This document shows, one piece after another, positions 53,439 to 60,305 of a stretch of 60,305 nt of DNA (position 1 is its first letter; each line of letters starts with the position of its first letter). This DNA comes from Pseudomonadales bacterium (lineage in GTDB: Bacteria; Pseudomonadota; Gammaproteobacteria; Pseudomonadales; Azotimanducaceae), in assembly GCA_022448085.1 (NCBI GenBank), contig JAKUTH010000011.1, positions 1-60,305 of the forward strand, in the 5' to 3' direction. A program made the translations under genes and the position numbers. Under the pieces are notes generated by a model. It ran no database searches and was not told the origin of the DNA. It saw only the letters and a program-made list of their open reading frames with translations.

Positions 53439-54476
53439 GTGGCACGATCGTTACTGAGGGCAAAGAATTGGAGCGAAATATTGCGGCGAACAATCGCTGT
53501 ACTCGCATCTATCTTTATCGTCGTTCTTGGCGCTTGGTGGTTCATGGAAAGCTGGGCCGGGCGTCCGGTCACGCTCGATTCCCCTGTAACTCTAGTCATT
53601 GAGAGAGGGGAGAGTTTTTCGACTATCGGCCACCGACTTAGCGCCGATGGAATCGTCGATAGCTCACGCCGGTTGACGGCGAGGGGCCTAATGCGTGGAT
53701 TAACCGGTTCGATGAGGGCAGGAGAATATCGTTTCGAATCAAACCAATCGCCGGATCGGGTCCTTGATCGGATCGCGTCAGGCGATGTATTGGTGCATTC
53801 GATTCAGATTGTCGAAGGTGAGACCTTTTCGGTCACACGTAACAAGCTTCTCAATTCACCCGGTCTCTTGTTTGACCTGGGCAGCGCTAGCGTGATTAAT
53901 GTTCTCAATTCGCTTGAACTAGCCGACGCTCATGGTGAGGGCCAATTTTTCCCGGACACCTACCACTATATTCGTGGTGATCGAGCATCCGAAATTCTTG
54001 TTCGTGCGTGGGAACGGATGCGCTTTCAGTTAAATAGAGCGTGGGAAAATCGTGCTGTTGACCTCCCGTTAACGAGTCCGTATGAAGTTCTTATTTTGGC
54101 GTCTATCATTGAAAAAGAATCTAGTGTCGAGGATGACCGACGAAAGATCGGCGGCGTTTTTAATCGTCGATTAAAGCAGGGTATGCGACTGCAAACTGAT
54201 CCTGCGGTTATATACGGATTAGGCCAAGCGTTCGATGGGAACCTGACGCGTGCTGACCTAAAAAAGGATGGTCCTTACAACACCTATACTCGACGCGGCT
54301 TACCGCCGACTCCCATTGGCTCGGCAGGACGTACGGCTTTACACGCAGCCACACATCCGAGTTCCGGGACGGACCTTTACTTCGTGGCCCGAGGAGATGG
54401 GTCTTCTGAGTTTTCGGATACTCTCGATGCGCATTTGAAAGCGGTTCGGCGATATCAGTTGCGGGGCGATCAATGA
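53439..54476 (+). CDS. mltG: MltG/YceG, endolytic transglycosylase
   Basis: Inner-membrane enzyme that cleaves nascent glycan strands and sets their length. One N-terminal helix (about 15-37) is followed by a LysM-like region (VTLVIERGESFSTIGHRLSADGIV) and the catalytic core: ILASIIEKES with EKE at 225-227 and the family motifs RLKQGMRLQTDPAVIYG and YNTYTRRGLPPTPI. The start is GTG at 53439 with no good alternative. pabC, usual between fabF and mltG in enteric bacteria, is absent. ATGA overlap with tmk. Confidence 0.93.
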   Translation: MARSLLRAKNWSEILRRTIAVLASIFIVVLGAWWFMESWAGRPVTLDSPVTLVIERGESFSTIGHRLSADGIVDSSRRLTARGLMRGLTGSMRAGEYRFESNQSPDRVLDRIASGDVLVHSIQIVEGETFSVTRNKLLNSPGLLFDLGSASVINVLNSLELADAHGEGQFFPDTYHYIRGDRASEILVRAWERMRFQLNRAWENRAVDLPLTSPYEVLILASIIEKESSVEDDRRKIGGVFNRRLKQGMRLQTDPAVIYGLGQAFDGNLTRADLKKDGPYNTYTRRGLPPTPIGSAGRTALHAATHPSSGTDLYFVARGDGSSEFSDTLDAHLKAVRRYQLRGDQ

Positions 54477-55099
54477 CACGTGGTCGATTCATTACGTTGG
54501 AGGGGGTTGAAGGCGTCGGTAAAACCACAAATATCGAGTTCCTTCGCGAGTTATTAGAAAAAAAGGGAATCGACGTTCTGGTGACACGCGAGCCTGGCGG
54601 AACACCGCTCGCCGAAGCCGTTAGAGAAGTATTACTTCAATTGCGCGATGAATCGATGGACCCGATAACGGAAGCGTTGTTGATATTCGCTGCGCGGTCT
54701 CAACACGTGTCAACCGTTATTGAACCGGCGTTGAATGATGGACGATGGGTACTTTGTGACCGATATACCGATGCAACATACGCATATCAAGGTGGCGGTC
54801 GTGGCGTACCGCTTGATACTTTGGAGCGCCTTGCCGAGTTTGCGCAAGGATCACTTTGGCCCGATTTAACGATCTTTTTGGATGCGCCGGTGAACATCGC
54901 ACTCGGACGAATCGCTGACCGACAACACGACCGGTTTGAATCTGAAGACAATGAGTTCTTTGCGAGGGTGCGGGCCGGCTATCTTGCGATCGTGGAAAGG
55001 GAGGAGCGGGCAGTACTTATTGACGCGACAAAATCGTTGGAAGATGTTCAGTCGCGGCTGGCGGAGCTCATCGACAACTTTTTGGAGCCTTTGGGTTGA
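54473..55099 (+). CDS. tmk: Thymidylate kinase
   Basis: Phosphorylates dTMP to dTDP. P-loop LEGVEGVGKTT, VTREPGGTPLAE (the DRY/Glu-type Mg and dTMP site), CDRYTDATYAYQGGGRG and DLTIFLDAPVNIALGR. 208 residues. Its start overlaps the mltG stop and its stop overlaps the holB TTG, so three genes are coupled. Confidence 0.95.
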   Translation: MTRGRFITLEGVEGVGKTTNIEFLRELLEKKGIDVLVTREPGGTPLAEAVREVLLQLRDESMDPITEALLIFAARSQHVSTVIEPALNDGRWVLCDRYTDATYAYQGGGRGVPLDTLERLAEFAQGSLWPDLTIFLDAPVNIALGRIADRQHDRFESEDNEFFARVRAGYLAIVEREERAVLIDATKSLEDVQSRLAELIDNFLEPLG

Positions 55100-55974
55100 G
55101 TGGACTCCCGCCGTGGATGCAGCTTGGGTTCGACTATGTCACTTCTTTAAACACAACCGGACGACTACCCCACGCTCTTCTGATTGATGGTCCGGGTGGT
55201 TGCGGAGAAGCACAGCTGGCGGGCGAGATCGCGCTGATGCTGATAGGTCGTAGTGGCGATCCGCGTACGATCGCTCATCCAGATTTTCGTTGGATCGAAG
55301 CAGAAAACGGTGCCATTAAAGTCGATCAGATTCGAAGTCTCATCGACTTCATGCAACAAACCGCTCAGGCGGGGTCTTTGAAAGTGGTGGTGCTAGAAGA
55401 CGCTCAGAAAATGAACCTGAACGCCGGGAACGCATTGCTAAAGATCCTCGAGGAACCGCCGCTCGGTAGCCACCTGATATTGGTAACTGAAGCAAAGAGC
55501 ATGATGTTGCCCACTGTCATCAGTCGTTGCCAGCGAGTTTCTATTAGAAGACCAACCCGAGAGGTTGTGGTGAGTTGGCTTTTGGAGCAAGACGTAACCG
55601 CTGAAGAGGTTGAACCGTTATTAATTGAATACGGGCGCGCGCCTTTTCACGTTCTTGAAGCGATTCATGCGGAGAGAAAGTCGCTTTGGCCTGCGCTCAA
55701 GGCTGCGAGGGATCGACGGAATAGTGTAAGCGACGTTGTTGATAGCTTGCACAACGAGGATCTCGTCGAAATTTTGGCTCGATGGGCGCGGTTTCTGCAT
55801 CGATTGGTCGTTGAAGATAGAGTCGGATCCGAGGGCGTGGATTTCTTTGACGATCTGATCGACACGAGGCGCATGGCCTTGTCGAACTCCGGATTGAATC
55901 GCCCGTTGCAGTTGGAACGCTTGATGTTTAAATGGCGCGAATTAGTGATTCGAGATCGCCAAAAAAATGATTAG
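55096..55974 (+). CDS. holB: DNA polymerase III delta' subunit without zinc module
   Basis: HolB is the non-ATPase member of the DNA clamp loader. HALLIDGPGGCGEAQLA is the degenerate P-loop normal for delta'; FRWIEAENGAIKVDQIRSLIDFM, NAGNALLKILEEPP and the conserved SRC (in VISRCQRVSI) follow. 292 residues, shorter than E. coli (334). The zinc-binding cysteine module usually found just after the P-loop is replaced by IGRSGDPRTIAHPDF. The start is TTG at 55096 in a TTGA overlap with the tmk stop. Confidence 0.9.
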   Translation: MSGLPPWMQLGFDYVTSLNTTGRLPHALLIDGPGGCGEAQLAGEIALMLIGRSGDPRTIAHPDFRWIEAENGAIKVDQIRSLIDFMQQTAQAGSLKVVVLEDAQKMNLNAGNALLKILEEPPLGSHLILVTEAKSMMLPTVISRCQRVSIRRPTREVVVSWLLEQDVTAEEVEPLLIEYGRAPFHVLEAIHAERKSLWPALKAARDRRNSVSDVVDSLHNEDLVEILARWARFLHRLVVEDRVGSEGVDFFDDLIDTRRMALSNSGLNRPLQLERLMFKWRELVIRDRQKND

Positions 55975-56014
55975 AGTGGGCGAACCGCGTGGGCGTTCCA
56001 TACGAATTGAGGTG

Positions 56015-56488
56015 TTAATTCTTGATGAATTCCGTTTCGAATAATCGGTAATGGGTTTCAACCATGCCGAGCCGACGGTAGGTCGCTTGCGCGCCGTCAT
56101 TATCCTTTTCGACATACAGCCGAATCCCCACGGCCGTTGGATCTTCTGATGCGAGGGAGAGAACGTGATGATGCATTGCCGAGTACACGCCAAGTCGACG
56201 GTGTGAAGAAGTAACGTAAACGCTCTGGATCCACCAAAATCGACCATTACGCCAATCGCTCCATTCCCAGGTGAGCATCAGCGTTCCTACGGGTTTACCG
56301 GCAATTTCGGCGAGGATATAAAGAGCCAAGTCCTCAGAGGAAAGGGCGGTAGCAATCCCGTCCCTCAAAGTGTTCTCGTCTAGACCTTTGTCTTCACTTT
56401 CGGCGGCCATCGCGATCTGAAACCTGACCAATACTTCGAGGTCTGCTTTGGTAGCCATACGTATTGCTATGTTGTTAGAGACCGTCAT
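56015..56488 (-). CDS. GNAT-family acetyltransferase
   Basis: 157-residue GNAT protein: IAIRMATKADLEVL is the usual first strand-helix; motif A is WIQSVYVTSSHRRLGVYSAM with R/G pyrophosphate loop RRLGVY, and motif B is LYVEKDNDGAQATYRRLGMVETHY. Substrate not known. It stands on the minus strand with the dipeptidase gene 32 bases upstream, so the two may be co-transcribed. Confidence 0.88.
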   Translation of the reverse strand: MTVSNNIAIRMATKADLEVLVRFQIAMAAESEDKGLDENTLRDGIATALSSEDLALYILAEIAGKPVGTLMLTWEWSDWRNGRFWWIQSVYVTSSHRRLGVYSAMHHHVLSLASEDPTAVGIRLYVEKDNDGAQATYRRLGMVETHYRLFETEFIKN

Positions 56489-56520
56489 GTGCTATCGACG
56501 CAAATCGGTTGCAACGAGTT

Positions 56521-57852
56521 TCAATGCGCCAACGCTTTGTCGAATACGGGGCGCGTTAGGTTTTCGTGGCCGTCTTGTGTCGCGAGAATGTTGTCCTCGA
56601 TCCGAATGCCACCGAAAGGCACAAATGATTGAACACGGTCTCGATTGATATCGGCGGGATTTTCAACGGTGTCAATGAGCATCGGGATGAAATAAATCCC
56701 GGGTTCGACGGTGAAGACTTGATTGGCCTCGATTTGCCGGTTCAAACGCAAGTTGGGGAAGCGGTCCGAGGGGCTCGTATTTTCGGCTAGACGTGCCGTT
56801 AATCGACCGCCAACGTCGTGGGTCTGCAAGCCGAGTAAATGACCAAGACCGTGTGGGAAAAAAGCATCGGTTATCCGTTGATCGAACGCCGCTTCTGCGG
56901 AACAGGTCACGAATCCAAATGCGACCAACAGTTCGGCGATATCGTGATGCATTCGTTCGTGGAGATCTAGGTAGCTTAGTCCTAGACCAATATCGCCGAT
57001 TAGGGCTTGTTGTTTCTCGTCGAGGGCATTGATGAGGCTGTCGAAATCGTCCCCGGGTATTGCGCTGTAGGTTCTCGTAATGTCGCTGTGATACCCATTA
57101 AATTTGCCGCCCGCGTCGATCAAAAAACTGTGTACGCGCTTTGGCGCCGCTCTATCGTAGTGCTGGTAGTGAAGCGTGCCCGCGTGTTCGTTCAACGCGA
57201 TGATGTTCGGGTAGGGAAGCTCGCTTTCGGTTTGCTTGCTGGCGTCAAGGTAGGCCATGTGAATGTCGAACTCGCTGGCTCCCGACAAGAAAGCGCGATG
57301 CGCCGCCAGATGTCCGCGCACGCCGATTTCGGTGGCTCCCTTCATGTTGATAATTTCAAACTCTGTTTTAAACGAGCGACCGTAATCGAGCTGATCGATG
57401 AATGGCCCGACATCGTCCGTCGTTATCACGAGATTGTTGGCGAGTTCCGTGTCAGGTCCAACGTAGGCGATGTTGGTCAGTGCACGCGTTGCCGCAACGA
57501 TACCCTCGATTTGATTTTCTGATTCTTGGTATACCGCCACGTCGAAGACGCCGTCGGTCCAGGGTGGGACCGAGGGTGGCACGTACCAAAAGTCATCCGG
57601 CTGGTAAAAAAATAATTTTGGCGTTATGCCGGGACGAACAAGTAAAACCGCATCTTCGGTCAGGGGTTCGGGTACCCACCGTGCAAAGTGGGGATTGGGC
57701 CGGAATGGAGGACTTTGATCGTCGGCAAAGTAATACGAGTTGGTTCCGGCAGGGACTAGCGCGGCGTCGAACCCATGTTCATCCAACGCGCGCGCCCATT
57801 CCTCACATAGGGATTCGATGTGGTGACTGAAGCTGGTCCGATCGAAGCTCAA
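56521..57852 (-). CDS. pepQ: Xaa-Pro dipeptidase PepQ
   Basis: Metallopeptidase of the M24 pita-bread fold, cleaving Xaa-Pro dipeptides. The two-metal ligands are seen as Asp in LIDAGGKFNGYHSDITRTY (two), His in FFPHGLGHLLGLQTHDVGG, Glu in FTVEPGIYF and Glu in FGGIRIEDNIL. ALNEHAGTLHYQHYD is the PepQ-type region. 443 residues, like E. coli PepQ. Cytoplasmic; divergent from the molybdenum hydroxylase genes. Confidence 0.93.
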   Translation of the reverse strand: MSFDRTSFSHHIESLCEEWARALDEHGFDAALVPAGTNSYYFADDQSPPFRPNPHFARWVPEPLTEDAVLLVRPGITPKLFFYQPDDFWYVPPSVPPWTDGVFDVAVYQESENQIEGIVAATRALTNIAYVGPDTELANNLVITTDDVGPFIDQLDYGRSFKTEFEIINMKGATEIGVRGHLAAHRAFLSGASEFDIHMAYLDASKQTESELPYPNIIALNEHAGTLHYQHYDRAAPKRVHSFLIDAGGKFNGYHSDITRTYSAIPGDDFDSLINALDEKQQALIGDIGLGLSYLDLHERMHHDIAELLVAFGFVTCSAEAAFDQRITDAFFPHGLGHLLGLQTHDVGGRLTARLAENTSPSDRFPNLRLNRQIEANQVFTVEPGIYFIPMLIDTVENPADINRDRVQSFVPFGGIRIEDNILATQDGHENLTRPVFDKALAH

Positions 57853-57966
57853 ATTAATGCCTGTTGATCTGAATACTGTCTGGGAGATTGTAGCCTAGGC
57901 TGTGATTGTCGCGGCTCTTCATGATATACATAGCGGCTATTCCAGCGCGCAATAACGGGGAGCACT

Positions 57967-58842
57967 ATGGGTGATTATGCCTACGCGGCACCTACGAGCC
58001 TTGAAGAAGCTCTGTCGGTGCTTGAGTCTCAGGCAAACGATGGACAACGTACCCAGATACTTGCAGGGGGCACCGATGTTCTCGTGCAGATGCGATCCAT
58101 CGACAAAGAACCGCGTACGCTTGTTGATATAAAACACATAGCCGAGACCAACGCGTTATCCATTGGTGCCGACGAGATCTTCATCGGCGCAGCGATACCG
58201 TCGGCGGCGCTTAACGAAAACGATGAACTGAAGGGACTTCTTCCGGGACTCATCGAGGCTGCAGATCTAATTGGTTCGACGCAGATCCAAGGACGCGCCA
58301 CTATCGGGGGGAACCTTTGCAATTCGTCTCCAGCGGGCGACACGATTCCTGCGTTAGTCGTTGTCTCGGCGGTTTGTGTGATCGCTTCACCCGGTGGCTC
58401 TCGAGAGGTTGCAGTGGGAGATTTTGTGACCGGTGTCGGAGAGAATTGTTTGGAATCGAATGAAATTCTTTTGGGTCTCAAGATTCCGCGGCCCGGAAAC
58501 AACTCTGCTGACGCGTACTTGCGGTTCATCCCACGTACTGAAATGGATATTGCTGTTGCGGGAGCAGCTGTCGCGCTTACGCTTGACGAGGGGGGAACTT
58601 GTACGTCGGCTAGGGTCGCGATTGGAGCCGTTGCTCCGACGGTACTTTTAGTTGAAGCGGCTTCGGCGGCATTGGTTGGAACGAAAGTTGATGATGACGC
58701 GCTTAACGCGGCCGCAGCGGCGTGTTCCGATGCGGCGTCACCGATCACGGATAAGCGCGGTACGGTCGAATACCGCACGAAAGTTGTGGGCGTCCTTTGC
58801 AAGCGCGCAGGCGGTATCGCACGCGACCGCGCTTCCAGTTAG
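57967..58842 (+). CDS. Molybdenum hydroxylase FAD subunit (CoxM/CutM family)
   Basis: 291-residue FAD subunit of the xanthine dehydrogenase/CO dehydrogenase family. ILAGGTDVLVQMR and ATIGGNLCNSSPAGDTIPAL are the two FAD-binding motifs; LNLIPRTEMDIAVAG-like residues and the C-terminal CO-dehydrogenase flavoprotein domain with VEYRTKVVGVLCKRA follow. It passes electrons from the iron-sulfur subunit to an acceptor. GGGGAG lies 5 bases before the ATG. First gene of a three-subunit set in the order FAD, iron-sulfur, molybdenum. Confidence 0.92.
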   Translation: MGDYAYAAPTSLEEALSVLESQANDGQRTQILAGGTDVLVQMRSIDKEPRTLVDIKHIAETNALSIGADEIFIGAAIPSAALNENDELKGLLPGLIEAADLIGSTQIQGRATIGGNLCNSSPAGDTIPALVVVSAVCVIASPGGSREVAVGDFVTGVGENCLESNEILLGLKIPRPGNNSADAYLRFIPRTEMDIAVAGAAVALTLDEGGTCTSARVAIGAVAPTVLLVEAASAALVGTKVDDDALNAAAAACSDAASPITDKRGTVEYRTKVVGVLCKRAGGIARDRASS

Positions 58843-58854
58843 CAGGAGAATTAA

Positions 58855-59334
58855 ATGAGTAAATTACACGTAACCACCAGCGTAAATGGACAACCAGAAG
58901 AAGTCCTTTGCGAGCCTCATCAATCACTCCTTGACGTGTTACGCGATGAGCTTGGGTTGACTGGCACCAAAGAAGGTTGCTCGACGGGCGACTGCGGTGC
59001 TTGTTCGGTGACGCTGGATGGACGCCTGGTTTGTTCGTGCTTGGTCCTTGCCGCGGAAGCAGAAGGTAAAGAGGTAGGGACCATCGAGGGAGTTGCGAAT
59101 CCAGATGGTCTACACGTACTACAACAGAAGTTTTTGGAGCACGCCGCATTGCAGTGCGGCATTTGCACTCCTGGATTCATCGTTGCAGCAAAGGTTCTTT
59201 TAGAACGCGATCCCAATCCAGACGAAACGACCATTCGATACTGGCTTGCGGGCAATCTTTGTCGTTGCACGGGCTACGACAAGATTATTCGCGCTGTCCA
59301 AGACGCCGCGACCGAATTAGCACACGAAGCATAG
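58855..59334 (+). CDS. Molybdenum hydroxylase 2Fe-2S subunit (CoxS/CutS family)
   Basis: 159-residue iron-sulfur subunit. The plant-ferredoxin-type cluster sits in EGCSTGDCGACSVTLDGRLVCSC and the second cluster in the helical domain QCGICTPGF ... GNLCRCTGY. All eight ligand cysteines are present. It transfers electrons from the molybdenum centre to FAD. AGGAG lies before the ATG, 12 bases after the FAD subunit gene; the molybdenum subunit gene begins 10 bases later. Confidence 0.94.
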   Translation: MSKLHVTTSVNGQPEEVLCEPHQSLLDVLRDELGLTGTKEGCSTGDCGACSVTLDGRLVCSCLVLAAEAEGKEVGTIEGVANPDGLHVLQQKFLEHAALQCGICTPGFIVAAKVLLERDPNPDETTIRYWLAGNLCRCTGYDKIIRAVQDAATELAHEA

Positions 59335-59344
59335 GGAATACGAG

Positions 59345-60109
59345 ATGGCAGAAGCTCACGATCTGAAAGTAATTGGGACTCGACCAGTACGTCCTGACGG
59401 TGTGGAAAAAGTCACGGGACGCGCGAATTTTGGTGCGGATCTTCACTTACCGGGCATGATCCATGGCAAGGTTTTACGGAGCCCATATGCGCACGCGCGT
59501 ATAAAGAGCGTCGATGTTTCAGGCGCGCTGGCGATGGAAGGTGTACTGGCAGCCGTATGCCGCAGTGATTTTCCCGAGGAGACAGACGATCTGGGTCGAA
59601 ATGTCATCGCTAGGGACAAAGTGCTCTACCATGGTCATGCGGTTGCCGCGGTCGCTGCGACGACACCGCTATTGGCGGAACAAGCGCTGGATGCAATCAA
59701 AGTCGATTACGACGTGCTCGAGCCGGTGCTTTCGATTGATCAGGCGATTGCGGACGGCGCCACGCTAGTCAACGAAGAAATGCATACCAATGGTGATGCG
59801 TCGCAACCTGCGAGCAACGTTGCGGCAATCACCAAGTTTGAGCGCGGCGATGCTGAGAAAGGGTTTGCTGAAGCCGATGTCGTCGTGGAAGGCGAATATC
59901 GAGTGCCGATGGCACACCAAGGCTATATTGAACCGCACGCTTGTACGGCGACTATTAACGAAGAAGGTAAAATTACGGTTTGGTGTTCTACCCAGGGACA
60001 TTTCGATGTTCGAACCCAAACCGCAGCGATACTCGGCACAAGCATCAGCAAGGTGAAAGTCATCGCTTCTGAAATCGGTGGTGGATTTGGCGGCAAGCTG
60101 AGCGTTTAG
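59345..60109 (+). CDS. Molybdenum hydroxylase large subunit (CoxL/XdhB-like), ends at in-frame TAG
   Basis: Only the N-terminal 254 residues precede the stop. IGTRPVRPDGVEKVTGRANFGADL is the family start, RSPYAHARI is the conserved substrate-channel region, and EIGGGFGGKLSV is the motif near the molybdopterin site. The normal protein has about 750-800 residues. The reading frame halts with TAG at 60107-60109, exactly where family members have Tyr in GGKLSVYLEP, and coding sequence continues afterwards in the same frame. So the gene is either a recent nonsense mutant or carries a sequence error; CO dehydrogenase versus another substrate cannot be told without the later active-site loop. Confidence 0.85.
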   Translation: MAEAHDLKVIGTRPVRPDGVEKVTGRANFGADLHLPGMIHGKVLRSPYAHARIKSVDVSGALAMEGVLAAVCRSDFPEETDDLGRNVIARDKVLYHGHAVAAVAATTPLLAEQALDAIKVDYDVLEPVLSIDQAIADGATLVNEEMHTNGDASQPASNVAAITKFERGDAEKGFAEADVVVEGEYRVPMAHQGYIEPHACTATINEEGKITVWCSTQGHFDVRTQTAAILGTSISKVKVIASEIGGGFGGKLSV

Positions 60110-60305
60110 CTTGAACCACTATCGGTGAAATTATCGGAACTCTCGAACCGTCCCGTTCGGATGGTCATGAACCGGGAGGAAGTTTTCCGTGCCACCGGCC
60201 CGACCTCGGCGACGTGGTGCAAAGCAAAAGTTGGTGCAAAGAAAGATGGCACCATCACTGCAGCGACGGCCTGGCTTGCCTATGAAGCCGGCGCGTTCCC
60301 TGGTG
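60110..60305 (+). pseudogene. Continuation of the molybdenum subunit after the in-frame stop; cut by window end
   Basis: Read in the same frame as the preceding gene, this stretch codes LEPLSVKLSELSNRPVRMVM, then NREEVFRATGPTSATWCKAK and VGAKKDGTITAATAWLAYEA, ending GAFPG. These match the family sequence that normally follows GGKLSVY. There is no insertion or deletion, only one stop codon. The rest lies beyond the window. Confidence 0.85.

Noticed and set aside
58029..58802. 257-codon minus-strand ORF opposite the FAD subunit gene
   Set aside because: Lies wholly antisense to a well-supported gene and its translation is rich in Ser, Ala and Pro with no domain.
60107..60109. Amber recoding (pyrrolysine or code change) at the TAG in the molybdenum subunit
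   Set aside because: TAG is used as a normal stop in other genes of the window and the family residue is an ordinary Tyr; mutation or error is more likely.
1..60305. tRNA or rRNA genes, CRISPR arrays, insertion sequences, attachment sites
   Set aside because: I scanned for cloverleaf ends, regular direct repeats with spacers, transposase ORFs and terminal inverted repeats and saw none; small RNAs could be missed by eye.

Overview
The window looks like chromosome from a free-living Gammaproteobacterium, probably an uncultured marine lineage. GC is moderate and genes are densely packed, with many ATGA, GTGA and TTGA start/stop overlaps. The evidence is an E. coli-like gene content and order: rne / rluC / yceF / yceD-rpmF-fabD-fabG-acpP-fabF-mltG-tmk-holB, plus lolCDE, msbA, lpxK, kdsB, murB, galU, epmC and a suf operon behind an IscR-type operator. 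I see no tRNA, rRNA, CRISPR array, transposase or phage gene.

Layout. 1-1059: a pair of small glycosyltransferases. 1118-7510: suf iron-sulfur assembly operon (minus strand; sufBCDS-sufA-sufT-sufE, then an orphan gene) with a near-consensus type 1 IscR site in front of sufB. 7590-8216: a methyltransferase. 8244-21367: twelve minus-strand genes in one apparent operon, the most unusual part of the window. They encode a MotA/TolQ/ExbB-type channel protein, two bitopic von Willebrand A (vWA) proteins whose membrane anchors resemble ExbD/TolR, an actin/Hsp70-like protein with an FHA-like tail, a PEGA plus formylglycine-enzyme-fold protein, a TPR protein, a TPR protein with a TonB-like C-terminus, four lipoproteins and a tiny acidic secreted protein. 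I read this as a candidate undescribed proton-driven envelope machine.

21471-32929: small metabolic and repair genes (tusA, gamma-glutamylcyclotransferase, epmC, an L-2-hydroxyglutarate oxidase-like enzyme, an rRNA methyltransferase-like gene, alaA, msrB, a gamma-glutamyltransferase, a split spermidine-synthase-like pair, an LLM oxidoreductase, an enoyl-CoA hydratase family gene and a dicarboxylate symporter). 33215-44206: envelope biogenesis (lolC/D/E, a DUF2062 protein, galU, a single-ORF MsbA-LpxK fusion, kdsB, murB) with a short-chain dehydrogenase and an AlkB-like dioxygenase inserted. 44217-55974: RNase E, rluC, yceF, and the yceD-rpmF-fatty acid synthesis-mltG-tmk-holB run, in which plsX, fabH and pabC are absent from their usual places. 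56015-57852: a GNAT acetyltransferase and an Xaa-Pro dipeptidase. 57967 to the end: FAD, iron-sulfur and molybdenum subunit genes of a CO-dehydrogenase/xanthine-dehydrogenase family hydroxylase; the molybdenum subunit gene carries an in-frame TAG.

Much of the window serves the envelope: Lol moves lipoproteins to the outer membrane, MsbA-LpxK and KdsB make and flip lipid A-Kdo precursors, MurB and MltG act on peptidoglycan, and the twelve-gene cluster adds lipoproteins and inner-membrane proteins that could span the periplasm. All functions are read from sequence patterns and recalled family features; no database search was run.
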